Assembly (NCBI GenBank): GCA_963573385.1
Contig: CAUYLG010034946.1
Span: 28,334 to 92,333 of the forward strand
Source: Cacajao melanocephalus
Taxonomy: Eukaryota; Chordata; Mammalia; Primates; Pitheciidae
DNA length: 64,000 nucleotides
Direction: 5' to 3'
Of the stretch, positions 50,556-63,375 are shown piece after piece. Position numbers and translations under genes: made by a program. Below the pieces are notes generated by a model. It was not told the origin of the DNA. It did no database searches and saw only the letters and a list, made by a program, of their open reading frames with translations. Numbering within the stretch: position 1 is the stretch's first letter; the number at the start of each line of letters is the position of its first letter.

Positions 50556-51938
50556 AACATGTATGTATTGTATTTTACCTGAAAAACGTGAGGAGATCAT
50601 ATACTGTTTTGAGTCAGGTGGTAAATTACTGAAAAAAATTCTCCAAAAAAAAAAAAATGTATTGGAAAATAATTGTAAAAACAAGGAAAAGAATGAATTC
50701 AGAGATACAGGTTTGGGCAAAGTTGCAACAAGTAATAAAAGCTCATATTGGGATATTTAATTTGTAATCAACATGTCGAGAGATGGAGTGGAGATGAGAA
50801 TTATAGGGAATAAAAAGGGCAGCATTTATAGGCTATCAAAGGGCAGGGAATGTGGATGCAAAGGAGTGCAGGGGAGGTTTTTCTCAATTGCATCATTGAT
50901 CCTAGCATCAGTCCTGCATCAGGTGCTGACTGCTTATTGCCTCCAAAATTTTAGCAAATTTCACAGGCTCTGAGTTCCAAGTTCTGGCTGTCTTATTCTT
51001 TCCAATGTGAACAATTGATTAAATCAGCATGGATCTTTTTTAAAAAAATTTTTAATCCATAAGATAATAAGATGGGACTAGATATTACACAATCACATAT
51101 TTTTCATGCCAATGAATTTAGCCTCAATTTGAGGTTCCTTTTACAATCAGTACTAGATATTCCATCTGCCCATTTCCCTGCTAAGAACTGAGCCAGTCAA
51201 CCATGCACCCTCACCGCAGAGAAAGAATGGAGATTACTTTCTTGATGTTTGGCTCATGACTTCTAATTCCCCTGCTGCCAAATGGTACAATATTTTGGTT
51301 GTCACCCTAGACACAGGCAAGCAAAGACTTACGAGACTATTTCAATTTCCCTGGCATGTTGGAGAGACAGCTGTAATTTCCCATGAGGTCTTCCAGGATA
51401 ATATAGAAGACATCCTTTTCTCTCTGTTCTCTCATGCTTCTTTAATGTACTGGTTGGAAAAACTGTGACATTTGTCATTTTAAAGAATATGTCACCTGTT
51501 GAAAGCTTAAAATCCATGCTTACACATAATCTCAAGGGAACAGGATGCATTTGTCAGGAGGCTCAGACAACAGTTTCTGAGTATTGCACACAGAAGGTGC
51601 ATTTGGGATGTGTTTAGCTTGTTGAAGGCAAGAGCATTTAGTTCGTTCACAACTAGGACAATTGTGGAGCCATTTTTAGGCAAATTTGGAGAGATATCTG
51701 CGGGTGAGAATGTTAGTGCACTTAGCCAATTGGAGAGGAAACAGATAGATGCCACCTAGCCCTGGGCCCACAGGAGAACTTGGCAGAGACAAACAACGTG
51801 AGTAATAAGTATTGTGCACAGGGGATCCACTCAGCCATCCCTTCATCTCAAAATGTACCCTTTTGTGGGTAGGGAGGTGGCTTTCTGACACTCAAAACTT
51901 TGTGAAGACTTCATTCAAAACAGTAATCATTGAGGGGA
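50556..51938. other. Unassigned sequence
   Basis: About 1.4 kb without a recognised repeat. The open frames are short and show no domain. Confidence 0.4.
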
Positions 51939-52299
51939 TGCCTTAGTCTGTTTGGGCTGCTCTAACAAAAGGTGTTTCACTGGATAATTTACAAACAGCA
52001 GACAATTATTGCTCACAGTTACTGAGGCTGGAAGTCTAAGATCAAGGTACCAGGACATTCAGTGTCCAGTCAAGACCCACTTCCTGATTCACAGACAGCA
52101 CCTTCTCTCTGTGCCCTCACATGGTGGAAGGGGTGAGGGAGCTTTCTGGAGTCCCTTTTATATGGTCAGTGATCCCATTCATGAGGCTCTATCCTCACAA
52201 CTTAATCACCTCCCAAAGGCCCCACTTCCTAACACCATCACTTTGAGATTAGATTTCAATATAAGAATTGGAGGGGCCAAAAACATTCAGGCCATATCA
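51939..52299 (-). mobile_element. MLT1 LTR (ERVL-MaLR), minus strand
   Basis: The reverse complement starts TGATATGGCCTGAATGTTTT and ends ACTAAGGCA. The plus-strand text GCCTTAGTCTGTTTGGGCTG and CCCTCACATGGTGGAAGGGG are its landmarks. Near full-length (361 bp). No matching 5-bp flanks were found. Confidence 0.9.
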
Positions 52300-52302
52300 C
52301 TG

Positions 52303-52770
52303 TGTAATATCTTATCATGGCTAACTTTACATGTGTCAATGTTGGCAAGGCTGTGGTCCTTGGTTGCTTGGTTAAGCCCTAATCTAGATGTTGCTGTGCA
52401 GGTATTTTGTGGACGTGAATAACATTTACAATCAGTAAGATTTGAGTATCACAGAGTATTCTCTGTAATATGAGTGGGCCTCTTCCAAAAAAATACAAGC
52501 CTGAAGAGCAAAGACTAAGGTCTCCCAGAAAAGAAGAAATTCTGGCTCAAGACTGCAAAGCAGAAACTCTGCCTGAGTTTCCAGTCTGCAGGCTTCTGTT
52601 GAAGATTTAGGGCTTAAAACTGCCACATGAATGCTTACCCAAATTATCCTTCCAGCCTTGCCTCTAAATCTTAAACTTGTGGACCTCCATAACCTAATTA
52701 GATAATTTCTTAAAATAAATATATATATATCCTGTTGGTTATATTTCTCTATGGAACCTTGACTAATACA
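52303..52770 (+). mobile_element. ERVL LTR (MLT2-like), plus strand
   Basis: Starts near ATCATGGCTAACTTTACATG and ends CCTTGACTAATACA, with the typical CCTGTTGGTTATATTTCTCT close to the 3' end and an AATAAA at about 52714-52719. Family assignment is from memory. Confidence 0.75.
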
Positions 52771-52929
52771 CATATTTTCACCATATTATCTGCTCATGTG
52801 CAACCAAGAGTGATTTTTTTAAAAAAACACTCATTTGGTACCAAAATGAGTTATACTTGACTGAGTCTATAGTAATGGATCTTAGCTAATACCACTCAAG
52901 ATCTCAGAGGACATGGACATCTTTATTTG

Positions 52930-53452
52930 CAAATTGATTTCCCTTGGGTTCAAGAGAGCTGATAATGCAAATTCCAGTCTGAGTCTGAAGGTCTGAGACC
53001 CAGAAGAGCTGATGGTGTGAGTGCCAGTCTGAGTCAGAATGCCTGAGACTCAGGAGAGTTGATGGTGTGAGTTCCAGTCTGAGTCTACTGAAGGCCTGAG
53101 ACCCAGTAGAGCTGATGCTGAGTTCAAGTTTGAAGGCTGACACCCAGGAGAGCAGATGGTATAAGTTCCAGTCCAAGAGCAAAAGGAGATGAATGTCCCA
53201 GTTTGAAGGTAATCAGGCAGGACTGATTTTCTCTTATTTAGGGGAGAGTCAGCTTTTTCTTCTACTCATGCTTTTAACTGATTGGGCTAGGCCCACTCAC
53301 ACTGGGGAGGACTATCTTTTTTACTCAGTTTATGATTCAAATGTTAGTCTCCTCCAGAAACATTCTCACAGACATGCCCAGAATAATTTTGAGGAAAAAA
53401 ATTGTGCATTGTGTGGCCCAGTCAAGCCAAGACAGAATTTACCATCCAAATA
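52930..53452 (-). mobile_element. ERVL LTR (MLT2-like), minus strand, with internal minisatellite
   Basis: Read in reverse it parallels the MLT2-type LTR: the right end (GTCAAGCCAAGACAGAATTT) is the LTR 5' end, followed leftward by ACTCACACTGGGGAGGACTA and an array of ~50-bp units. The LTR 3' end, expected before 52930, is missing. Confidence 0.75.
52945..53190 (-). repeat. ~50-bp minisatellite, about five units
   Basis: Units share the pattern AGAGCTGATGGTGTGAGTTC, CAGTCTGAGTC and CCTGAGACCCAG, starting near 52949, 53002, 53055, 53107 and 53150. They are imperfect (one unit is shortened to ~42 bp) and belong to the ERVL LTR. Confidence 0.85.
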
Positions 53453-54084
53453 GGCCCTAGGAACTATTCCTGTCATGGGATTTTCCTCCATTAGGAAAAC
53501 AAAAATAAATGAAGAAACAAAAATCAGCATCACAGGTTAGCCTATAGATACCTGTCTCATAGAGAAGTTAACCTCAAAAGTCATGGTTATTACTTCCCTC
53601 ATACAATAGTATTGTATCTTACCTAATAATTTTATTTGAAATTCCTTCATTTAGGGAATGCTTTTTCTCATGGAATATATAAACACCTCTTCTTCAAATG
53701 CCCTCAGAACTGGTTCTAACCATGTTAAATATTCCTGTATTAATTTATATTACTTGTGTCTTTCCATGTTTCCATGATTTGGATATTATTTTTAAAAACT
53801 AATTTTGCCATAAGAAAGTCCAAAAAAGGGCAAAAAATCAAAATAGCTAAGGCCCCCAAGGTAAAAGGGAAAGGACACTTAAATGAGTTCAAAATGCAAG
53901 TTACCAATTTTGGACTTTAATCAGTGAAGAATGTGAAGACAGGAGAGTAATGCTTTAGGAAAATTAGTTGTGGGAGAAGATACTGACTGAATTTCCTAAT
54001 GAAAAAATGATAGCAGAGAGTTAAGTCAGACAAATAGTATGGTTTATAACATGATACTATGGGATATGTATAAATAATACAATG
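53453..54084. other. Unassigned sequence
   Basis: About 630 bp without a recognised repeat or gene. Confidence 0.35.
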
Positions 54085-54089
54085 GTTAC

Positions 54090-54433
54090 TGTATTAGTCC
54101 ATTTCCACACTGATGATAATAAGACATACACAAGACTGAGCAATTTACAAAACAAAGAAGTTTAATTGGGCTCACAGTTCCACATGGCTGGGGAAGACTC
54201 ACAATTATGGCAAAAGGCAGGAAGAGCAAGTCATGTCTTGGCAGCAGGCAGAGAGAGAGTCTGTGCAGGGGAATTCCTCTTTTTAAAACCATCAGATCTC
54301 ATGATACTCACTATCACAAGAACAGCATGGGAAAGACTTGCCCCTATGATTCAATTACCTCCCACTGAGTCCCTCCCACAACACATGGGAATTCAAGATG
54401 AGATTTGGGTGGGGACACAGCCAAACAATATCA
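54090..54433 (-). mobile_element. MSTA/THE1 LTR, minus strand, with intact duplication
   Basis: TGTATTAGTCCATTTCCACA to CCAAACAATATCA is a full 344-bp MaLR LTR in reverse, flanked by the perfect 5-bp duplication GTTAC at 54085-54089 and 54434-54438. Confidence 0.95.
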
Positions 54434-54525
54434 GTTACTATAATGAAACACATTAATAACCTATTGTCTCACAGTTGCTTTTTGTGACAAGAGCAACAAT
54501 CTACTTATTTAACAGAAGTCCTTAA

Positions 54526-54886
<361 letters not shown>

Positions 54887-55122
54887 CTGCTATTTTGTAT
54901 CATTTGACTTCCATCTCTCCATTTTCTCTACCCTATATGTATGTATCTCCTAACATCATGACGTAAAACTCAAATATTTACAATAATGTTTATATTGAAA
55001 AAAACTGGCATGATGATTTGGATTGAGTTAGAATGGTCATGAGAGGAAAAACTGTGAGGGAAGATTCAACACAAGTGGAAGACTTCTTGGGTATTGTTGG
55101 TGGATTAATTTGCTAGGGCTAC

Positions 55123-55524
55123 TGTACCAGTTTGTTCTCATACTGCTATAAAGAAATATCTAAGACTGGGTAATTTAAAAGAAAAGAGGTTTAATTTGCA
55201 CACAGTTTCATAGGCTGTACAGGAAGCATGATGCTGGCATCTGCTTGGATTCTAGGGAGGCCTCAGGAAACTTACAATCATGGTGGAACCCGAAGGGGAA
55301 GCAGGCATCTTACATGGCCAGAGTAGAAGGAAGAGAGTAGGGTTGGGGGTGCCACAGACTTTTAAACAACCAAATCTCATGAAAACTCACTGAATATCTG
55401 GAAAACAGAAAAGGGGGAAATTCACCCCCGTGATCGAATCACATCCCACCAGCCCCCTCCTCCAGCATGGGGGATTACAACTGGACATGAGATTTGTGTG
55501 GGGACACAAATCCAAACTATATCA
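55123..55524 (-). mobile_element. MST-type LTR nested in MLT1
   Basis: TGTACCAGTTTGTTCTCATA to CCAAACTATATCA is a near-complete MaLR LTR in reverse. Flanks GCTAC (55118-55122) and GCTGC (55525-55529) fit a 5-bp duplication with one change. Confidence 0.9.
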
Positions 55525-55808
55525 GCTGCCATAGCACAATACTAGAAACTAGGTGGCTTGTAACTGTAGCAATTGATTCTTTCATGGTTCTGGAAATCAG
55601 AAGTTGGAGATCAATGCTCCTTCTGAGGGCTCAGAGGGAGAATCTTCCCCATGCATCTCTCCAGCTTCTGGTTGCTTCAGCAATCCTTGGCATTTCATGG
55701 CTTGTGGCTACATCACTCCAATCTCTATTCCCCATTCCTTCTTCACAATATATTGGTAATCTGTTTCACTATAGATTGCTCTATGTGAATCCCTGTTTCA
55801 TCACGTTC

Positions 55809-56111
55809 CTTTTTTATTTTTTTTTTTTTGAGATGGGGTCTCGCTCTGTCTCCCTGGCCATAGTGCAGTGGCCTGATCTCAGCTCACTGCAACCTCTGTC
55901 TCCTGGGTTCAAGTGATTCTTATGCCTCAGTCTCCCGAGTAACTGGGACTATAGGAGTGTGCCACCATGCCTAGCTAATTTTTGTAGTTTTAGCAGAGAC
56001 AGGGTTTCCCCATGTTGGCCAGACTGGTCTTGAACTCCTGACCTCAGGTCATCTGCCCATCTCGGCCTCCCATAGTGCTGGGATTACAGGTGTGAGCCAC
56101 CAGGCCCGGCC
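55809..56111 (-). mobile_element. AluS-type element nested in MLT1
   Basis: Poly-T at 55809-55829, TTGAGATGGGGTCTCGCTCT to ATAGTGCTGGGATTACAGGT and CCCGGCC. Full-length. Confidence 0.95.
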
Positions 56112-56282
56112 CACATGTATTTCTTGTAAGGATACCAGGCATAGGAATAGAGCCTATCCTAACTCAACACGACTGCGTTTTAACTTCTTTATGTCTACAA
56201 AGACCCTATTTCCAAATAAGGGTACATTCATAGGTTCTGGGTGGGCATGAATTGTGAGCAACACAATTGAACCCTGTAGAGT

Positions 56283-57415
56283 TGGCAAGTTATTATTAAA
56301 TAAGAGGGATTAAAAAGTTTGATACCCATGACCTCTGTAAAAGTCTAATTCTATATATTTGTCTGTATCCTGGAACTTGCCTCAAGCTATTGTCTCTCCT
56401 ACCTTCCTGTAATAGGGTTCATCAGAAGAACAATTCATAAGATGTAGGTCCTAACAGTATGTAGTACTCATGGCTCTGCACTGACTTTCCTAACATCTTC
56501 TATACAGCTGCGGGCAATAGTTTCATTGCCAGCTCAACTGGGGCGGGTTATTAAAAACTTATGGTAAGATCTTGGACATAGACCAGCTCACTTCTGCTTC
56601 AATGTGAAGTTTTAAGCATTCTAAGAAAATATCAGCAATATTCAGTTGGGATACCAAATTGCCAGATGTCCCTACTCAGCAAGGAAATCTTTTAATATAA
56701 GATGCCTCTACAAATTCTTAAATTCCAGAAATCTGTAGCAGCTGTGAGTCCCCACTCTAGCTTGTACATTGGTGAAAGTTGATCTTTGCAACCTACAGTT
56801 AATGCAGAGAAATCATCTGATATTTAAAACCACATAAGGTGTAGCTCAGTCTTACAAAACATTCACATTTAGAAGCAGAGAGTGCTTCATTACATGAACC
56901 CAGTTTGTGCACTTAATTACAATAATGACAATTCACAGTATAGAAACACAATAGATATGAATATGTAGAGTTCTCCAGGTTACATTAATCCTGAAATTAA
57001 AACATAGCACATATTATAGGAGTTAGAGTGTCTTTGTGTCTTAGAAGTATTGGTGTACATATTCCTTAGCATAATTAGTAAATCAAATCAACCCCTTAAA
57101 ATATTAAAATGTAAAGTAGCATGACTTGTCAATTATTTCATTTTTCATTAATGTTTAGTTACTTACCATATAGGAATATTGAAGGCAAGAGTAAAAGGAA
57201 AAATCTGTATGGTACAGTGAAAACCTCAAGTAGCAGTATAATGCATATTTAAAAAAACATATTTTATTTATAAATTTATTTAAATGATCAGACACAATCT
57301 CAGTAACTGCAAATGGCTTGTGGTAAAAAGATTGGATATTTTCTTTTTCCAAATGTTTAACTCTTTTAAAATTAAAAATTAATCTCAAATAATGTGCATA
57401 GGGAAGTGGAAGATG
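56283..57415. other. Unassigned sequence
   Basis: About 1.1 kb, repeat-poor by eye. No gene recognised. It could be an old retroviral interior next to the MLT1 LTR, but I cannot show this. Confidence 0.35.
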
Positions 57416-57627
57416 GGCCAGGCACAGTGGCTTATGCCTGTAATCCCAACAATTTGGGAGGCCAAGGTGAGCAGATCGCCTGAGGTCAGGAGTTTGAGAC
57501 CAGCCTGACCAACACAGCAAAACCCCATTTCTACTAAAAATACAAAAAATAGCTGGGCATAGTGGTGAGCACCTGTAATCCCAGCTACTCAGGAGACTGA
57601 GGCAGGAGGATCACTTAAACCTGGAAG
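57416..57627 (+). mobile_element. 3'-truncated Alu, plus strand
   Basis: GGCCAGGCACAGTGGCTTAT through AATCCCAGCTACTCAGGAGA, stopping at CTTAAACCTGGAAG. The last ~70 bp and the A-tail of the right arm are absent. An A-rich stretch about 20 bp later is unrelated or a remnant. Confidence 0.92.
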
Positions 57628-58018
57628 AGTAACATATATTTGGATCATAAAAAAGAAAAAAAAAGCAAGAAAAGCATGAAGCATTCAGAAGAAAAACTGT
57701 TAAACCATGGAAAGAATCACTGGTGACTGACTAAAATTGTAAGAGTCATCTATTTGCTTTTGCACAATTAGGTCATTCTTAAAAATGTGGAGTCTCAGGA
57801 TTTTTTTTTTATTCTTGAGAGCAGTCCATCAAGAATGATTAATTGAGCACTCAGGTGCTCCTTATACCTTATGACTTTAAAAAATATAAAAGGAGACTTT
57901 TTTTCAGGTTCTAGTAAGCTGGATTCTGCTTTAAATTTAGATAACATTTGTAGCTGTTGAAAAAAATGCTTTTACCTATAGGATGAGGTAAGACATGGCA
58001 GATGCATGCACCGAGGAG
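57628..58018. other. Unassigned sequence
   Basis: No feature recognised beyond A-rich and T-rich runs. Confidence 0.35.
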
Positions 58019-58192
58019 TTATTGGTTGAATTGTCTAATCCCTAAATATACACTGAAGTCCTAATCCCCAGTATGTATGAATTTGACTTTATTTGGAAAC
58101 AGAGTCTTTGCAGATATAATCATGTGAAAATTAGGTCAGTAGGGTGGGCCCTAATCTAATATGATGGTGTTCTTATTATAAGAAGAGGATAA
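58019..58192 (+). mobile_element. MLT1 LTR 5' fragment, plus strand
   Basis: TTGGTTGAATTGTCTAATCC, TTTGACTTTATTTGGAAACA and GGGTGGGCCCTAATCTAATA follow the MLT1 LTR start. It ends near TTATTATAAGAAGAGGA, where an L1 fragment begins. Confidence 0.85.
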
Positions 58193-58334
58193 TAATCCAC
58201 TGTTAGATGAATATACAAAATGGAATACTGTTCGGCCATAAAAAGAATAAAATTCTCGCATTTGTAGCAACATGGTTGGAACTGGAGAACACTAAGCAAG
58301 GTGAAATAAGCCTGACACAGAAAGTTAAATACTG
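58193..58334 (+). mobile_element. L1 ORF2-end fragment, plus strand
   Basis: AAATGGAATACTGTTCGGCC, GCAACATGGTTGGAACTGGA and GGTGAAATAAGCCTGACACA are L1 ORF2 3' landmarks. The fragment lies between the MLT1 piece and an Alu. Confidence 0.85.
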
Positions 58335-58621
58335 AGAAGCTGGGCACAATGACCCATGCTTGCACTTTGGGAGGCTGAGGTGACAGGATCTCTTGTGCCC
58401 AGGAGTTTGAGACCAATCTGGGCGATATAGCAAGGCCCCATCTCTACAAAAAAAATTAAAAATTAGCTAGGTATGGGTGGTGCATGCCTGCAGTCCTAGC
58501 TACATGGGAGGATGAGGTGGGAGGATCACTTGAGCCCAGGAGTTGAGGCTGCAGTGAGCTGTGATTGTACCACTGCACTCCATCTTCGGCAACCCAGGGA
58601 GAGCCTGTCTCGAGAAAAAAA
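58335..58621 (+). mobile_element. AluJ-type element, plus strand
   Basis: GAAGCTGGGCACAATGACCC to GCAACCCAGGGAGAGCCTGT with a short A-tail. About 10 bp of the left monomer (AATCCCAGC) is missing. Confidence 0.93.
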
Positions 58622-59355
58622 GGACAGCGAATTGGGGTGAGGACATGGTGACACCCAAAAATCCAGCCTGTGGCTATCTGGAGATGGCCAGCACCATTTA
58701 TATATTTCTGTGTTTTCTCCCATACTAAGAAAGCCCAATCATGGCCAACCAAAGATAGTAGAATTGAAGGTTAATGCAGAACCAACTTCCTAAAGGGGAT
58801 AAAGTGGTAACCAAGAGATTGAGTCCAAAACCTATGGCACAGAAGGAAATGTGGACATCTTCCAAAACTGAGGAACAGGACAGAGATTCAGGAATTAGTT
58901 GAGATGCCAGTGAAGTGAAGCCCTCAGTCACATGCACTGTGATAAGTTGAAAGGGTTCAAGCTTATAAGAAAAAATGGCAGCAGATTTTAAAAGAGCATA
59001 ATTCAATGTGTTAAGCTTGAGTGAGAACATTATCTCTATATTCCATAGCACTGTATTTAAAATTCAATACCTTCCCAATTATGGTTTCATAGTAATTCAC
59101 TTAAAAATATTTTTTATTAACATTAGGGATATTTCTAACAGCTTCTTTGAGGTTGTTAAATTTATGGTTTGATTCATCAGCATGTTTTTATTATGTCTTA
59201 ATAAGTGGGTTTACTTTAACAAATATAATGTTATGCTGTAATAATTAATTATAATCATATTAAATGCTATAAATGCCATATGTTACTTCTATGAACAGAT
59301 ACCAGTTCAGTCTGAATCTTTCCTTCATTTTCTTCACTTCCTGAAAACTCTATCT
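58622..59355. other. Unassigned sequence
   Basis: About 730 bp with no recognised gene. The frame 58725-59051 shows no domain. Confidence 0.35.
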
Positions 59356-59675
59356 CTTTTTTTTCTTATTTTTTAATTATTATTATTATTATTTGAGACA
59401 GGGTCTCCTTCTGTTACAGAGGCTGGAGTGCAGTGGCACAATCACAGATCACTGCAGCCTTGACCTTTACAGGCTCAGGTGATTCTTCCACCTCAGCCTC
59501 CCAAGTAGCTGAGACCACAAGTGGGCCACACTATCCGGAATAATTTTTGTATTTTTGTAGAGAAAGAGTCTCATTGTGTTGCCCAGGCTGGTCTTGAACG
59601 CCTGGATTAAAGCAATTCACCCACCTTGGTCTTCCCAAGTGCTGAGATTATAGGCATGAGCCACCACACCCGACC
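59356..59675 (-). mobile_element. AluJ-type element, minus strand
   Basis: (ATT)n-rich tail at 59376-59392, TTGAGACAGGGTCTCCTTCT to CAAGTGCTGAGATTATAGGC. Full-length and old. Confidence 0.94.
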
Positions 59676-59944
59676 CACTCATATTTTATCATGTAGAATG
59701 ACAGTTCTACATGTGCAAAGACTTCCTCCTGCTCACTGCTCTGCACACAGCACTGAGAACCATGTTGGACACTTTGTCGTTTCTGATGAGTATTTGCAGG
59801 ATTAATAAATTCTTTTGTCTTTTTTTCTTAGTTGTTCTTTCCTTTTCTTTTGTTCTTCTTTCATTCATTAAAAATAATCTCTGAAGGCCACAAAGTGGTC
59901 TACAGGAGACTTTAATCAGCAGTAACTCCCTGCAAAGTTTAAAA

Positions 59945-60656
<712 letters not shown>

Positions 60657-61004
60657 TACTTACCTCGTCTATTTTGGTTACCTGCCTCAAATTCTGAGAA
60701 TTCTTTCATCTTCTAGTTTTAGTTTGTATAAAGCAGCTGACCAACTTACATTTTTTTTCCTTAGAGTTTTGCTTACAAGAATAAAACTTGAAATACTGGA
60801 TATAATTTTAAAATTTAGTTTTCCACTCATATATTATTACACTCCTATATTGTTTTCTTAGTACAAGCTGGTTGAATATGTATTTTCAGTTTTATGCCAT
60901 TTAAATGTAAGGTTTTAAGGTGTCTACAAAATAACATTCTTTTGGTGGAGGAAAGCATTCTGTTTCAAATTGCATACATGTGAATTATATCTTTGAAATT
61001 ACAT
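60657..61004. other. Unassigned sequence
   Basis: AT-rich with no feature recognised. Confidence 0.35.
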
Positions 61005-61065
61005 ATACATATAAATATATATATACACACACATATACTGGTGTATATATATGTAATATATATTT
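61005..61065. repeat. TA/CA microsatellite
   Basis: A short (TA)n tract with CACACACA in the middle and TATATATGTAATATATAT at the right. Confidence 0.9.
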
Positions 61066-61479
61066 CTCTCTATTTAGTTATAGATATAGACATAGATGTG
61101 GACTGACTTGTTTTTCTCTGTAGATATATGTATGTATAAATAACTTTTTATAGAAAATAATTTAAAAAGTGAATTATTTTTAAATGATTTTTAACATACC
61201 AATGACTCAGCTTTAATAATCATCAATTCATGGCTAAACTTGATTATTTATTCCTTACATTTTTTTATCTCCCTTCAGATTAAGCAAACCCCATAATGAT
61301 AAGATAGATTCATTGCTTATGTGTCACTATTTCAGAATTTTCTCTGAAATGTAGGAGCAACCTCAAAACATAAATCCACAATTTCATTGGAGCACATAAA
61401 ATATTAGTCATAATGGCTAGAAGTACAAAAGTCAAATCATTGCTTAATTCCTTAAATTGCCTCATAAATTATTATTTTT
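61066..61479. other. Unassigned sequence
   Basis: AT-rich DNA with no repeat or gene recognised. Confidence 0.35.
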
Positions 61480-61870
61480 ACTATTATTAATAGTTTGCTA
61501 GTTTGAAATAAGATCCAAGCATATTTCATGCAATGCAATTGGTTAGTATCTCTCTTAAATCTTTCTAAAGTGTAGGAACTACCCTTTTTCTTTCCTTCTT
61601 ATGATTTATGTATAGAAGAAAGAGGATCACTTTCTCCTACATGATTTTCTATATGGAATATGCTGTCTAATTGTATATTCATGACACTGTTATAATATCC
61701 CTTGGTCTTTTGTTTTATTGTGAATCGTAGTCAGATCTAGTGGCCTGATCAGGTCAGAGTTTGTTTTAGTGAGACTATTTCCATTAAGTGGTACAGATTG
61801 TACTTTGTTTTTATATTAGGAGCCATTAGTACTTATTAATTAGAGGTTACAGAGTATTCTTTCACTATTT
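61480..61870 (-). mobile_element. Old L1M 3' UTR fragment, minus strand
   Basis: AATAAGATCCAAGCATATTT, TGGTTAGTATCTCTCTTAAA and TAGTCAGATCTAGTGGCCTG follow, in reverse, a conserved part of ancient L1M 3' UTRs. Diverged and tentative. Confidence 0.5.
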
Positions 61871-63112
61871 GTGTCAACCTCTTGCATTGATGAGATGGAC
61901 TATTCCCATAAAATTAAAATTGCTTTTATGAAATATTTGATTAAACTGAAGTACATTTTATTTAACAAAGTGAAAGGGGTCAAGGGATAATGGTTGACTA
62001 GTTCACATTATTTACCAGGTTTCAAATGACAAGGCATTTTGGGGGGGGGGAGTTGGGGGTAGTTTAAATGAAATACCACCAGCTTCAGCCACAAATGAAA
62101 CCTCTCTTGTGAATATCCTTGTCAGAATGCTCTCATGCTCTTTAACTTAAGAGTATCTGAAAGTCACATTTTTTTCAATGCTGCCTATCTGGGAATATCT
62201 AATACTCTAATCTAGGCTGGGCACTTTTTACATGCCTCAAAATATCCCTTGACAATGGAGAGTAATGAACTGAAAAATTTTATATAGCAGTGTTGAGTCT
62301 GGCAATGATGAGTGAAGCTGACATCCTCTCTCCCCTAATTTTCAATGCCACATCATTTGGATATTCTTCACCACACTTGGGGTTGCTAAAGGTAGATAGA
62401 GTGATGGCTCAGCCCACCTTTGTCCCATTTAAATAGTTCACTGCTGTTGAATGTCTCCAGTGGTTATTTCCTTCTGGATACTTTAGTCGTGTATGGTCAG
62501 TACTTAGCTGTGCATTGGTTTACCTCAATTCATCCACCTATTCAGGTCAAAAGCCACACTGCTATAGCTTTTCTGGGAGAATAGAAAAGAAAATCTCATC
62601 TGTGGTCATTACCAACTTTTCTACTTTTATGGCCCTGCCTGGACCCCAGCCTCCTGCCCCAGAAGCCCTTCCCTACCCTGCATATTCTATTTCTACGCAA
62701 TTCCCCTCTGCCATCACAAATATTAGATTAAGCTATCAGCTCTCTGTGTCTTGGACACTGAGCTAAAAATCTTTGAACTTTATCTCAAAGATTTGGAGAT
62801 AACATGGAAAAGTTTTAATCAGAGAATGACATGAGAGTGTTATGGCCTCAGAAAATTCATTCTGGCTGCAGAGTGTCAAATAATTTGAACATGAGCAAAG
62901 AGACAAAGAAATCAGTGAGATGTCTACAGAAGAAAACTAAAGAAAAAATAGTTAAGAAAATGATGAAGGAAAATATCTGGCTAGACTGCAGTGCGCTGGT
63001 GGAGGTATTACTAACAGGCACCAAGAAGAGATTAAGGAGAGAAGATAGTCTCTGATTACAACCAGTTGTGTCGCTGAAGTGGTGGTTGGTGATAAAATTG
63101 TTTATTTGCTTA
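61871..63112. other. Unassigned sequence
   Basis: About 1.2 kb. It holds a G-run at 62041-62059. A stretch near 62810-62870 (AATGACATGAGAGTGTTATG, CATTCTGGCTGCAGAGTG) resembles an old interspersed repeat. No gene is supported. Confidence 0.35.
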
Positions 63113-63300
63113 CTTATTTATTCAGCTTTTTTGAGAGATGCTTGACAAATTGAACTTGCATGTATTTAAGATAGACAACATGATGCTTTGATATAAGAAT
63201 GCCTTGCATAATGATTTCCACAATCACACTAATTAACAAATACATTATCCCAAATAGTTACTACTATATTTATCTCTCTCTGTCTCTCTCTCTCTCTCTC

Positions 63301-63335
<35 letters not shown>

Positions 63336-63375
63336 ATGTGCGTGTGTGTGTGTGAACACTTAAGATCTACATTAC
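63113..63375 (-). mobile_element. L1 3' UTR fragment, minus strand, with microsatellite
   Basis: GACAACATGATGCTTTGATA and, past the microsatellite, GAACACTTAAGATCTACATT are reverse-complement L1 3' UTR landmarks. A TC/TG microsatellite separates the two parts. Confidence 0.75.
63273..63356. repeat. (TC)n-(TG)n microsatellite
   Basis: TC units to about 63300, then TG units to 63355 with a GCATGTGCG interruption. Confidence 0.96.

Larger units (their letters stand above)
55098..56282 (-). mobile_element. MLT1 LTR, minus strand, split by an MST LTR and an Alu
   Basis: Left stub ATTAATTTGCTAGGGCTAC, middle part GCTGCCATAGCACAATACTA with TCTCCAGCTTCTGGTTGCTT, right part TTTCTTGTAAGGATACCAGG to CACAATTGAACCCTGTAG: these are consecutive pieces of one MLT1 LTR in reverse. 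It was broken first by an MST LTR or by an Alu; their relative order is not certain from sequence alone. Confidence 0.85.

Noticed and set aside
50202..50720. 172-codon minus-strand open frame rich in Phe, Ser and Leu
   Set aside because: It is the translation of the GAAA/GGAA polypurine tract plus an Alu edge. Low-complexity, with no domain.
52830..52850. Palindrome CTCATTTGGTACCAAAATGAG between the two ERVL LTRs
   Set aside because: One base off perfect symmetry and short. It could be a trace of the inverted arrangement but is not strong enough alone.
61871..63112. Lys-rich 74-codon frame at 62831-63055 as a gene
   Set aside because: Short, A-rich, no conserved motif, and partly overlapping sequence that resembles an old repeat.
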